A DNA stretch of 48,274 bases from Limnohabitans sp. GTDB taxonomy: Bacteria > Pseudomonadota > Gammaproteobacteria > Burkholderiales > Burkholderiaceae_C. Made by a program: the position numbers and the translations under genes. Numbering within the stretch: the stretch's first letter is position 1; each line of letters begins with the position of its first letter. Below are positions 1-8,391 of the stretch, in pieces. The DNA lies in the NCBI RefSeq assembly GCF_030158565.1, contig NZ_JAOASQ010000042.1, positions 1 through 48,274 of the forward strand. Direction: 5' to 3'. The notes beneath the pieces are model-generated. The model made no database searches. It worked only from the letters and a program-made list of their open reading frames with translations, and had not been told where the DNA came from.

Positions 1-471
1 CCACCATATGCTTTGTGAGAAAAACACTCTCTCACTTTTTGGAAACCCCGCTGAGGCCCAGTCTCTGCGGGGTTTTCGCCATTTTGGCTCGTGGACACGG
101 ACCTTAGTGGCGACCCTAAAAAACACCGTTTTTCAGGAAATTTTGCTCTCTATTCTCCATTTCTCGTGGACAGGAGAATGCCGTGTCCACAAGTCCAGTC
201 CTTATAAATCAAGGACTTACGAGAGTTCTCCAGACACCCTTTCCTTTTGACACACTGCCTACCCAATATTGGCAAAAAACACAAAACCGTACAATAAGTG
301 CTTATGGTTTATGGTGATTGCTTGCTCAAAGGATACGGAATATGCGTACGCAATTAGGATTCTTTTTTTAAAGTCCACGAGGCGCCTTGCTCAATGTGTT
401 GTGTGGGAATTGGGAGTAGGGGGCCGATATTTGGGCTAATGATCACCTTCAGTAGTCTTTAAAAGTGAGCC
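1..471. other. Intergenic stretch without a convincing gene
   Basis: No protein-like reading frame is seen here; an 80-codon frame at 8-250 has no family resemblance and no good ribosome site. The stretch holds a terminator hairpin at 43-76 and a 10-bp inverted repeat (GTGGACACGG at 91-100, CCGTGTCCAC at 181-190) with a third related CGTGGACA at 165-172. From about 250 to 470 the DNA is AT-richer and featureless to the eye. It lies downstream of the truncated EamA gene. Confidence 0.5.
43..76 (+). terminator. Rho-independent terminator for a gene upstream of the window
   Basis: Nine-base arms AAACCCCGC (43-51) and GCGGGGTTT (67-75) enclose a 15-nt loop in which GAG/CTC can pair further, and the right arm runs into TTTT. 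The T run is on the plus strand, so it probably ends a plus-strand gene located before the window. Confidence 0.7.
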
Positions 472-1251
472 TCACCGCCTGTTGCTGAGAGCAATGGCAA
501 CAGCACAAGCTGAACTGGCCATTGCAAACATTTGCACTATGCCAAACGGTTCGTCAAAAAATATCGCGCCTGTGACCATGGCCACGATTGGAATCATGAC
601 CGTCGTTATGCCAGAGACTGTTGCTGGCAAATTACTTGCGATCTGAAACCATGCGATATTGCCTAAGCTCATGGGTATCAAGGTGATGTATCCGATAACA
701 AGTGCAGTAGTCCAGTGGGGAATGAAAAATTCACCTCTGCCGTGAATCAGCGCTATCGCGCTGACAGGAATGCCAGCAATCATGAGTTGCCAGCCGGTGG
801 CGACGATCGATGGTGTTGTGAGCTGGGCGCGGTGTATCACCAATGTCCCAATGGCCCAACCCATGGCGGCGCTAAGGCCGCATAAAAAGCCCAAGGGAGC
901 CGAAGCATACGCCTCCCAAGCGCCTGCAGCCAGAACACCCACACCTAAGGCAGCCAGCGCTACGGCCACAAAGAGCCGGAGGGAAGGCCTTTCGCCAAGG
1001 GCCAACCATGAAAGCAACATCGTCCAAATTGGCATGGTGAACCCCAGCAATGCGGCTTGTCCTGAAGGCAACAGAATTGCCGCATAAGTGCTGGCGATAT
1101 GCCAGACGAACATGTAGCTGAGCGCAGCAACCACAAGCGGCAGTCTTTCGCGGCCAGGAATTTTCAGTGAATACCCCTTCTTTCTGGCAATCAGTAAAAC
1201 GACTGTCGCTGCAGCAATAAAAATGGGCTGCAGTGTGTTGCTGCAGCCCAT
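472..1251 (-). CDS. EamA/DMT-family inner-membrane transporter, apparently 5'-truncated
   Basis: The 259-residue product is almost entirely hydrophobic and shows the two-repeat pattern of EamA drug/metabolite transporters, with the typical LLPSGQAALLGFTMPIW segment near residue 61 and a second repeat from about 125. Full-length members have about 290-300 residues and ten helices; here the first helix and its conserved Trp-Gly start are missing. The only upstream start codon (1249-1251) lies inside the stem of a terminator hairpin, and the first codons are hairpin sequence, so the natural 5' end was probably lost when the terminator-bearing DNA joined it. Substrate is unknown. It is probably a remnant, although translation from an internal start cannot be excluded. 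Confidence 0.75.
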   Translation of the reverse strand: MGCSNTLQPIFIAAATVVLLIARKKGYSLKIPGRERLPLVVAALSYMFVWHIASTYAAILLPSGQAALLGFTMPIWTMLLSWLALGERPSLRLFVAVALAALGVGVLAAGAWEAYASAPLGFLCGLSAAMGWAIGTLVIHRAQLTTPSIVATGWQLMIAGIPVSAIALIHGRGEFFIPHWTTALVIGYITLIPMSLGNIAWFQIASNLPATVSGITTVMIPIVAMVTGAIFFDEPFGIVQMFAMASSACAVAIALSNRR

Positions 1252-1255
1252 TTTT
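1219..1255. terminator. Bidirectional terminator after the aldehyde dehydrogenase gene
   Basis: Perfect 15-bp arms AAAAATGGGCTGCAG (1219-1233) and CTGCAGCCCATTTTT (1241-1255) enclose a 7-nt loop, giving T runs on both strands. On the minus strand it follows the aldehyde dehydrogenase stop by about 85 bp. The right arm contains the apparent start codon of the EamA remnant. Confidence 0.85.
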
Positions 1256-1338
1256 TATGACGTTCAGGCAAGTACTTGAATGTCTAACGAAACAAGGCGA
1301 CCATAGGCCGCCTTGTATTGACCAGAGATTGACGTCAA

Positions 1339-2790
1339 TCAGAATGGGTACTGCTGCTCTTGAGGTTCAATGGTCAGCCACTTGAGTTCGGTGAACTCGT
1401 CAATGACGGCTCGTCCATCGAAACGGCCGTAGCCGCTGTCCTTGGTGCCGCCATAAGGGGCTTGAGCCTCGTTCTGAACGGTAGAGCCATTCACGTGCAC
1501 AGAGCCGTATTCCAATTCCATGGCCACTGCGAGTGCACGGTTCACATCACGGCCGAATACGCCGGAAGAGAGGCCATAAGCGCTGTCGTTTGCGACCGCA
1601 ATCGCCTCTTGCGCGCTCTTGACACGAACCACCACGGTGATCGGGCCGAAGGTTTCTTCGTCGTAAATCTTCATGCTGGAGTTGACATGATCCAGGATAG
1701 TGGCGGGCATCACGGCGCCGTCGGCAACGCCACCACAAACCACCTTGGCTCCTTTGTTCAGTGCATCTTGCAGCATGTCGTTGATGCGGGCGCCGGAGGA
1801 AGGATTGATCATCGGGCCCACGATACATGCAGGATTGACGGCTGGATCACCGGCAACCAATTCTTTGGCACGGGCAGCAAACTTCGCCACGAATTCGTCA
1901 GCGACTTTTTCGTCCACGATCAAGCGTTCGGTCGACATGCAAATTTGACCTTGGTACAGGAACGAGCCGAAAACAGCGGCCTTGACTGCCTCATCGACAT
2001 TCGCATCATCCAACACCACCAAAGGTGACTTTCCGCCCAGTTCAAGCAAGCAACGCTTGAGCTGCTTGGCCGCTTTTTCAGCCACGATACGACCCACGCG
2101 GGTGGAACCCGTGAAGTTGATGCGGCGAATGGCTTTGTGGGCAATCAATGCATCGACCACTTCCGGTGCGGATTGTGGAGAGTTGCTCAGGTAATTGAGC
2201 ACACCCGCAGGGAATCCGGCTTCCACCAGCGCTTCAGAGACCAAAGCGTGCGTGCGCGGGCTGGCTTCAGAGCCACGGAACACCACGCTGTTGCCACATA
2301 CCAAAGGATAGGCGATCGCGCGGGCCGCCAGAACCACCGTGCCGTTCCAGGGCGCGATGCTCAGGATGACGCCAACCGGTTGGCGCAATGTCATCGAAAG
2401 TGCTCCGGGCTTGTCGGTTGGGATGGTCTCGCCTTGAATCTGAGTGGCCAAAGCAGCTGCTTCGCGGAAGACGTTGGCAGCCAGATGAACGTTGAAACCA
2501 GCCCAGAGGGGCGAGGCGCCCACTTCGGCAGCCATGATTTCGATGAACTGCGGGGTTTTCGATTCCAGAATGTCAGCAGCTTTCAGCAGCAAACGACGAC
2601 GCTCGCTGGGGGGCGAATTGCGCCAGGCCTTGAATGCGGCGTGTGCTGACTCGGCGGCTTTTTTGGCATCGGCCACGCTGGCCGAAGAAGCCTCGGTAAC
2701 CAAGGCATTGCTGACGGGATGACGACGCTCAAATTTTGCATCGTTTTCGGCATTGACCCACTGGTTGTCGATGAGCAATTGGGCTTTCAT
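1339..2790 (-). CDS. nahF: Salicylaldehyde dehydrogenase (NahF-type, NAD-dependent)
   Basis: This 483-residue aldehyde dehydrogenase would oxidise salicylaldehyde (or a related aromatic aldehyde) to the acid with NAD. The catalytic Glu250 (LELGGKSP) and Cys284 (GQICMSTERL) fall at the positions known for Pseudomonas NahF, and the C-terminal block ending in QQYPF matches my memory of NahF closely. The start was placed at 2790, where GAGGAG stands about ten bases upstream; a longer frame to 2877 has no such site and would overlap the preceding gene. It lies 83 bp downstream of the GMC oxidoreductase gene on the same strand, so an alcohol-to-aldehyde-to-acid sequence is likely. Vanillin or benzaldehyde dehydrogenase activity is an alternative. 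Confidence 0.85.
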   Translation of the reverse strand: MKAQLLIDNQWVNAENDAKFERRHPVSNALVTEASSASVADAKKAAESAHAAFKAWRNSPPSERRRLLLKAADILESKTPQFIEIMAAEVGASPLWAGFNVHLAANVFREAAALATQIQGETIPTDKPGALSMTLRQPVGVILSIAPWNGTVVLAARAIAYPLVCGNSVVFRGSEASPRTHALVSEALVEAGFPAGVLNYLSNSPQSAPEVVDALIAHKAIRRINFTGSTRVGRIVAEKAAKQLKRCLLELGGKSPLVVLDDANVDEAVKAAVFGSFLYQGQICMSTERLIVDEKVADEFVAKFAARAKELVAGDPAVNPACIVGPMINPSSGARINDMLQDALNKGAKVVCGGVADGAVMPATILDHVNSSMKIYDEETFGPITVVVRVKSAQEAIAVANDSAYGLSSGVFGRDVNRALAVAMELEYGSVHVNGSTVQNEAQAPYGGTKDSGYGRFDGRAVIDEFTELKWLTIEPQEQQYPF

Positions 2791-2873
2791 GAGAGCAGAC
2801 TCCTCAGGTTGGTGGTTGATAAAGAAGCTTTTGATTAAATTCAGCATAGTGTTGAGCCGTATTAACGTCGTTC

Positions 2874-4616
2874 TCAAGCTTTTGCGGTCAAGATGTCGGC
2901 CATCCGCTCACCGATCAGAACGCAAGTGGCCATGGTGGCAACGCCAGCGATGCGGGGCATGATGGAGCTGTCGGCGATGCGCAGACCTTGCACGCCATTG
3001 ACGCGCAGTTTCGAGTCAACAACTGCTTTGCTGTCTTTGCCCATGCGGCATGTGCCGGACTGGTGGAAGTAGGTCGTAGCTCCGTTGCGCACAAAGTCTT
3101 CCATTTCTTTACCCTGCAGTTTCTTGCCGGGTGCGACTTCACGCTTGACGAAGTCTTTCATCGCCGCTGAGTTGGCAATTTCTCGGCTCACCTCGATGCC
3201 ATAAGCCAGTGCTTTCACATCGTCTGGATGGCTGAGGAAGCGAGCATCCACCACCGGGCGGTCTTTGGGATCGGCGGAGCGCAATTTGATCTCGCCACGG
3301 CTCTTGGGTGCCACCAGACCTGCGCACAAAGCCCAGCTCGTGTTGGGTGGGGTGTACTGTTTGGCCACCACATCCGAGGCGTAGGGCAGTTCAATTTGTA
3401 CGATGTTGACATCAGGAGAAGCCAAGGAGGCTTTGCTCTTTAGGAAACCAGCGGCGTTGGCAGCGCTGTTGCGGTGAGGAATGTGCTCTTTGGGTTCAAA
3501 GATGCAGCCACCGTGCAGCAGGTGATCCTGGAAGTTCTTACCGACCTCTGTTGCGTTAACAACGGTCTTGATGCCATGTTGACGAAGTTGAGCGTCATCA
3601 CCGATGCCGCTGAGCATGAGCAGCTTCGGTGTGTTGATGCCACCCGAGCACAGAATCACTTCGGTGTTTGCACCCACCACACTTTGTGTGCCACCGCGAT
3701 TGATTTGCACGCCTGTGACTTTGGTACCAGAGAGCACCAGTCGATCTACATGGGTATTGACGATGACCGTCACATTGGGGCGAGAAAGAACCGGATAGAG
3801 GTAGGAGCGGGCCATGTTCTGGCGGCGGCCTTCCCGGATGATTTGATTCATCAGGGCAAATCCGACATTACCTTCTTCGCGTTTTCCGTTTTGATCCTCG
3901 AATACGGTGTATCCCAGTGATTTGCAGGCTTGGAGCATTGCCGGTGCGAGGGGGTGTGGGTTGTGGGCTGGCTGACACCAAACGGGGCCGCCTTTGCCGC
4001 GATACCTCTCGTCAGCCTTGCCTTGCCAGTTTTCAACCCGGCGAAAAATTGCCAAACCTGATTCGTAGTTCCAGTCCTTGTCACCGCTGACGCTGGCCCA
4101 GTGGTCCAGATCGTCTTTGAAGGGTCGGGCCCAAATGGTGGCGTTGATGCTGCTGCCACCACCCACCACGCGGGCCATGTGCTCTGGAATGGCGCGGTTA
4201 TTGGTGCTGGGGGATGCGATCGCTACGTCACCCCAATCACGTTCTGTTCCCAGATTGGTGAACCAGACACTGGGATCTTGAACGGATGGGGCGGTGTCCC
4301 AGTCGCCTGCCTCGATCATGAGAATGGAAGCGTCTTTGCGTGTTGCAAGCCTGCCCACCAGGGCGCAGGCTGCTGTACCCGTGCCAACCACCACGTAATC
4401 GTAGGATGCTTTGAGGTTGGCACCGCGCTCCTTTTGGTTGGCACGAACCGCATCCAGCTCGTCGGCCAAAACACCTAAGCCAGTTAGGCCAAAGCCGGTC
4501 GCAGCAGCCGCGCGCATGAAGCCACGGCGATCGAGGCGACCAGCAATCAGTGCACGCTCCAATCGTTCAAGCAAGCCGTCGTTGGGTTCGCTGTATGTGT
4601 CGATATGTTGGGTCAT
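2874..4616 (-). CDS. GMC-family FAD alcohol oxidoreductase with Tat signal
   Basis: This 580-residue flavoprotein belongs to the glucose-methanol-choline family, which oxidises alcohols to aldehydes. A twin-arginine signal (Arg30-Arg31, DRRGFMR, then a hydrophobic stretch to about residue 50) suggests export to the periplasm. The FAD site VVVGTGTAA starts near residue 75, and the C-terminal catalytic His block reads YFHQSGTCRMG. The block that usually reads GN(T/P)xxP and supplies the second catalytic His/Asn reads GVATMAT here, which is unusual. The start at 4616 has AGGA nine bases upstream. The neighbouring salicylaldehyde dehydrogenase suggests an aryl alcohol such as salicyl alcohol as substrate (inference); polyethylene-glycol or other primary alcohols are alternatives. 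Confidence 0.75.
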   Translation of the reverse strand: MTQHIDTYSEPNDGLLERLERALIAGRLDRRGFMRAAAATGFGLTGLGVLADELDAVRANQKERGANLKASYDYVVVGTGTAACALVGRLATRKDASILMIEAGDWDTAPSVQDPSVWFTNLGTERDWGDVAIASPSTNNRAIPEHMARVVGGGSSINATIWARPFKDDLDHWASVSGDKDWNYESGLAIFRRVENWQGKADERYRGKGGPVWCQPAHNPHPLAPAMLQACKSLGYTVFEDQNGKREEGNVGFALMNQIIREGRRQNMARSYLYPVLSRPNVTVIVNTHVDRLVLSGTKVTGVQINRGGTQSVVGANTEVILCSGGINTPKLLMLSGIGDDAQLRQHGIKTVVNATEVGKNFQDHLLHGGCIFEPKEHIPHRNSAANAAGFLKSKASLASPDVNIVQIELPYASDVVAKQYTPPNTSWALCAGLVAPKSRGEIKLRSADPKDRPVVDARFLSHPDDVKALAYGIEVSREIANSAAMKDFVKREVAPGKKLQGKEMEDFVRNGATTYFHQSGTCRMGKDSKAVVDSKLRVNGVQGLRIADSSIMPRIAGVATMATCVLIGERMADILTAKA

Positions 4617-4890
4617 TTTGAATTCCTGTTGGTCGATGACGAATATGTCTCCTCTGGAGGAGCGCATCGCTCCAATAGCCACAGGCAGCGACTTTAGGAA
4701 TTCGTTGGAATTCTTCGTATATCGGGATTTCCCCTAGTCCAAATTGTTCCAAGACAGAACAGCCCGGTGGGCTGGCAACAGGATCGAGCTGGGGGTAGAG
4801 AGCTTTGGACGTACTACAGCTTCGTCCCTCGGGTAAAGCGTTATTTCAACCGCTGAATTCGCAGAGGCGGTAGATCAGCGCGAGCAGCGC

Positions 4891-6111
4891 TTACGTTTTG
4901 AAGTCTTTGGGGTCAATGCCAAGTGCTGTCATCCGCCTGTATATCAGTCCACGAGAGACTTTGAGCAATTTCGCCACTTGTGAGACATTGCCTTTGCACT
5001 CCCTGAGAACCTTCTGGATCAAATCGGCATCAGCTTGTTTCAAACTGGCGGCCTTTTCTATCAATGCTTCAGCGTTGATTGAAGGAGATGCAATTGTTTC
5101 AGTCGGGATAGTTTGGCCAAGAGCTATGTCGCCATACTCCGAGTCGCAATGCATTGGACTGGAGATTTCCAGATGTGCGCGGCCATTCAGATAGAAATCA
5201 CAGCGCATGTAAATTTGCAGTCCGCTGCGCAAGCGTAAAGTTTTCAGTCCAGCACCGGCCAATGAAGCCAAATTAGAGAAATTGATATCGAAGATGTCTT
5301 CTACCCATAGCGATGGCCGGTGTTCTTGTGCGTGCTGAATGCCCAAGAGATTGCTGGCGATTGAGTTGACCCACACAAGTTTTCCCGTGTGATCAAGGCC
5401 AAGCATACCGACCATAGGGGTGTCGAGGATCGTGGGTACAAATTGGAAGTAAACAACCAAATGTTCGTTCGACTGAGCTGCCAGCAAGCGATTTTCAATC
5501 GAGGCAGCATAAAGTCCGACAACTGCCGAGGGATCAAATTTGAATGGGCTGCCCTCGCTGGAGATATCGAGGATCCCTGCCAATTGCCCATGAATGTTAC
5601 GAATGGGCGCTGCGGTGCAGTACATCGACTTCACCGAGTCGTAGTAGTGTTCTCCTCCGAGCACACAGGCCTGCTTGCCAGTTCTGGCCACAATGCCTGG
5701 GGCGGTGGTGCCCACATGCTCTTCAGAGAGGTTCACACCCACCCTGTGGGCTATCGAAATGATTTTTTGATCGTGCTGAGATGCCGGTGTTGCACCGATC
5801 AAAACGCCCGACGCATCGGTCAGGATGGCTGAGCAATTGGCAGAGCCCAAGGCGCTCCACAACGATGGAAGTTCACATTGCCATGCCTCGTGCAGTTTCC
5901 AATTTTTCTGCAATGCCAAGTGGCTTCTACTGGCCGATACAGGCTGAAACTCAATTTTTTCCTGTGGTCTTTGATTCGCACGGTGGCAGCGCGTCCATGA
6001 TTGAAAAATGGAGTCGCTCACAATCCCCGTAGGCAGAATTCCCTCTTCAAAATACTTTCTGCGCGCCAACATCACGCGGTCTTCTTGGCTCATGATGAAT
6101 GGCGAATTCAT
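4891..6111 (-). CDS. AcoR-like regulator with GAF and Fis-type HTH, no AAA+ domain
   Basis: The 406-residue protein has the N-terminal half of sigma-54 activators of the AcoR type: a GAF-like sensor at about 40-200 (conserved EEHVGTTAPG and CTAAPI segments) followed by a PAS-like region at 215-330. It goes straight to a C-terminal Fis-type helix-turn-helix (about 355-406). The AAA+ ATPase domain with GAFTGA loop that contacts sigma-54 is absent, so it must act differently from classical enhancer-binding proteins. Starts at 6111 (chosen) and 6093 are both possible. It lies upstream of the GMC and aldehyde dehydrogenase genes on the same strand and may control them in response to an alcohol or aldehyde. 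Confidence 0.75.
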   Translation of the reverse strand: MNSPFIMSQEDRVMLARRKYFEEGILPTGIVSDSIFQSWTRCHRANQRPQEKIEFQPVSASRSHLALQKNWKLHEAWQCELPSLWSALGSANCSAILTDASGVLIGATPASQHDQKIISIAHRVGVNLSEEHVGTTAPGIVARTGKQACVLGGEHYYDSVKSMYCTAAPIRNIHGQLAGILDISSEGSPFKFDPSAVVGLYAASIENRLLAAQSNEHLVVYFQFVPTILDTPMVGMLGLDHTGKLVWVNSIASNLLGIQHAQEHRPSLWVEDIFDINFSNLASLAGAGLKTLRLRSGLQIYMRCDFYLNGRAHLEISSPMHCDSEYGDIALGQTIPTETIASPSINAEALIEKAASLKQADADLIQKVLRECKGNVSQVAKLLKVSRGLIYRRMTALGIDPKDFKT

Positions 6112-6216
6112 GAAGTGGCTCGAATCAAAGGACCTGCGACTGTTACCGAACGTTACGCACCTGAGAATGTGATCGATCAACAATAATTCTCAAGGTGGCG
6201 AGATCGCGGAAGGCTG

Positions 6217-6855
6217 TCATGTCGCGTCTGGCTGTGCGGCGGGTGCCGCCATGCGAAACGCGTCCAGTTCCATGCACGCCTTCTCCACGTTCATGATCAG
6301 TGGCCATTTCGTCAGATCTACATTGAACCTTCGTGCGCTTTCGATTTGCGGAATCAGATAGCAGTCGGCGACGGTGGGCGTGTCACCATGGCTGAAGCGT
6401 TCACGCAGGCTGTCGGCGTTCAATAAAGCTTCATAGGCATCAAAGCCAGCACCGATCCAAGTGCCACACCATTGGTTGATAGCCTCGTCATTCGCACCGA
6501 ATAGTTTTCGCAGGTATTCAAGGATGCGGCGGTTGTTGACCGGGTGGATGTCGCATCCAACGATGGCAGCCAATGCGCGCACTTGAGCGCGCCGCTGTGG
6601 ATCATGCGGCAACAGTGCGGGTGTTGGGAACCTTTCCTCCAGCCACTCGATGATGGCTGGCGACTGGAGGAGTACCTCGCTGCCGGTATCCAAAGCAGGC
6701 ACCAGTTGTTGCGGATTGACCATCTTGAATTCGTCTTTGAGATGCTCTTCCTTGCCAAGATGCACAGCGACGTATTCAACGGACAAGCCTTTGAGGTTGA
6801 GCGCGATGCGCGTGCGGTGAGAAGTTCCGCTGCGCCAAAAGTTGTAGAGCTTCAT
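6217..6855 (-). CDS. nagL: Maleylpyruvate isomerase, glutathione-dependent (zeta GST)
   Basis: This 212-residue zeta-class glutathione transferase converts maleylpyruvate to fumarylpyruvate, the step after gentisate ring opening. The N-terminal thioredoxin-like domain (1-85) has the FWRSGTSHRTRIALNLKG glutathione-site segment and NPQQLVPAL, and the helical C-terminal domain has the GDTPTVADCYL motif. Length and sequence agree with NagL of Ralstonia U2. It is the last gene of the nag-type operon, separated from the hydrolase and dioxygenase by the five ABC-transporter genes. Confidence 0.88.
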   Translation of the reverse strand: MKLYNFWRSGTSHRTRIALNLKGLSVEYVAVHLGKEEHLKDEFKMVNPQQLVPALDTGSEVLLQSPAIIEWLEERFPTPALLPHDPQRRAQVRALAAIVGCDIHPVNNRRILEYLRKLFGANDEAINQWCGTWIGAGFDAYEALLNADSLRERFSHGDTPTVADCYLIPQIESARRFNVDLTKWPLIMNVEKACMELDAFRMAAPAAQPDAT

Positions 6856-6911
6856 TCTGGTCGTCCGTGCAAGACTAAAAGTTTGTCGAAAAAATGGAGA
6901 TCATTCGATCC

Positions 6912-7625
6912 TCAGACGCCCAGGTGTTGTTCCAGCACGCTGGGGTCAGTGTGCAGCGCGTCGGACGTGCCCTCGAACACGACTTCGCCCTTGACCAGAA
7001 TGACGTTGCGGTCGGTGATCTGGGTGACGTGTTTCCAGTTCTTGTCCACGATGATGGAGCTGATGCCGCTGTCCTTGATGACGCTGCAGATGCGCCAGAT
7101 TTCGCGGGCGATCAGCGGGGCCAGGCCTTCGGTGGCCTCGTCCAGGATGAGCACATCGGGGTTGGTCATGAGGGCGCGGCCGATGGTCAGCATCTGCTGC
7201 TCGCCGCCCGAGAGCTGCTGGCCGCCATGGCCCAGACGCTCCTTCAGGCGCGGGAAGGTCTCCAGCACGCGTTCATAGGTCCAGTCGCGCTGGCCGCGGG
7301 TGCCGGCTCGGGCGGCCATTTTCAGGTTCTCGACGACGCTCAGGTTGCCGAAGATGCCCCGGCCCTCGGGCACGTAGGCAATGCCCATCTGCGCCACTTC
7401 GAAGGTGGGGCGGCCGTTCATGGGCTGGCCTTTGATCTCGACGGTGCCCTTGCGCGGCGGCACGATGCCCATGATGGACTTGAGCAGGGTGCTCTTGCCC
7501 ATGCCGTTGCGGCCCATCAGGCCGATGGTTTCGCCACGGCCCACCGTGAAGTCGATGCCGCGCAGGATGTGGCTGGCGCCGTAGTAGGTGTGGATGCCGT
7601 GGGCGTGGATCAGGGTGTCGCTCAC
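6912..7625 (-). CDS. livF: ABC importer ATPase, LivF type
   Basis: This 237-residue ATP-binding subunit of a branched-chain-amino-acid-type (HAAT) importer shows Walker A GRNGMGKST, signature LSGGEQQ and Walker B LILDEATEG. A GTG start at 7625 directly follows the livG stop and gives the usual LivF length; the longer frame to 7658 would overlap livG. Transporters of this type next to aromatic pathways often carry aromatic acids, so the salicylate/gentisate context suggests such a substrate. Confidence 0.85.
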   Translation of the reverse strand: MSDTLIHAHGIHTYYGASHILRGIDFTVGRGETIGLMGRNGMGKSTLLKSIMGIVPPRKGTVEIKGQPMNGRPTFEVAQMGIAYVPEGRGIFGNLSVVENLKMAARAGTRGQRDWTYERVLETFPRLKERLGHGGQQLSGGEQQMLTIGRALMTNPDVLILDEATEGLAPLIAREIWRICSVIKDSGISSIIVDKNWKHVTQITDRNVILVKGEVVFEGTSDALHTDPSVLEQHLGV

Positions 7626-7626
7626 T

Positions 7627-8391
7627 TCAATGCTCTCCCAGATAAGCGGCCTGTACATTGCGGTCGGCGCGCACAGTGGCGGGCGTGTCGCTGGCGATCA
7701 CCTGGCCGTTGACCATCACCGTCAGGTGGTCGGCCAGGGCAAAGATGGCGTCGATGTCGTGTTCGACCAGCATCATCGCGTGGTCCTGTTTCAGGCGCAG
7801 CAGCAGCTCGACCATCCGTTCGGCCTCGGCCACGCCCATGCCGGCCAGCGGTTCATCCAGCAGAAGCACCACCGGTTCGGTGGCCAGCGTCATGGCGATT
7901 TCGAGCTGGCGCTGCTCGCCGTGGCTGGCCGCGCCCGCCATGGTGTGGCGGCGGCTTTGCAGGCCGGCCAGTTCGATGGCGCGCTCGGCGCGGGCGTTCA
8001 CGGCCACCATGCTGTCGGCTTTGCCCAGCCAGCCCAGCGGGTTGAACGGATGGGGCTGCACACGCGATTGCGCCGCCAGACGAACGTTGTCCCAGACGGT
8101 GAAGGTGCGGAAGATGTTGGTCTTCTGGTAGCTGCGGCCCAGGCGATGGCGCGAGATTTTTTCGGGCGTCCAGCCGGTGATGTCGTGGCCGTCTAGCGTG
8201 ATGCTGCCGCTGGTGGGCGGCAGGTCACCCGAGAGCAGGTTGGTCAGCGTGGACTTGCCGGCGCCGTTGGGGCCAATCACCGCGTGCAGCTTGCCGTGAC
8301 ACAGGTCCAGCGACACGTCATTCACGGCAGCCAGGCCGCCAAAGCGCTTGGTCAGGCCCTTGGCCGACATCAGGACTTTGGAATCACTCAT
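7627..8391 (-). CDS. livG: ABC importer ATPase, LivG type
   Basis: This is the second ATP-binding subunit, with 254 residues. It has Walker A GPNGAGKST near residue 39, a signature reading SHGEQRQLEIA and Walker B LLLDEPLAGM, plus the C-terminal extension usual in LivG. The start at 8391 lies inside the end of livM (8-bp overlap), which indicates translational coupling. It pairs with LivF to power the LivHM channel. Confidence 0.87.
   Translation of the reverse strand: MSDSKVLMSAKGLTKRFGGLAAVNDVSLDLCHGKLHAVIGPNGAGKSTLTNLLSGDLPPTSGSITLDGHDITGWTPEKISRHRLGRSYQKTNIFRTFTVWDNVRLAAQSRVQPHPFNPLGWLGKADSMVAVNARAERAIELAGLQSRRHTMAGAASHGEQRQLEIAMTLATEPVVLLLDEPLAGMGVAEAERMVELLLRLKQDHAMMLVEHDIDAIFALADHLTVMVNGQVIASDTPATVRADRNVQAAYLGEH

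Noticed and set aside
8..250. 80-codon frame at the left end
   Set aside because: It crosses the terminator hairpin and the repeats and has no protein-like pattern.
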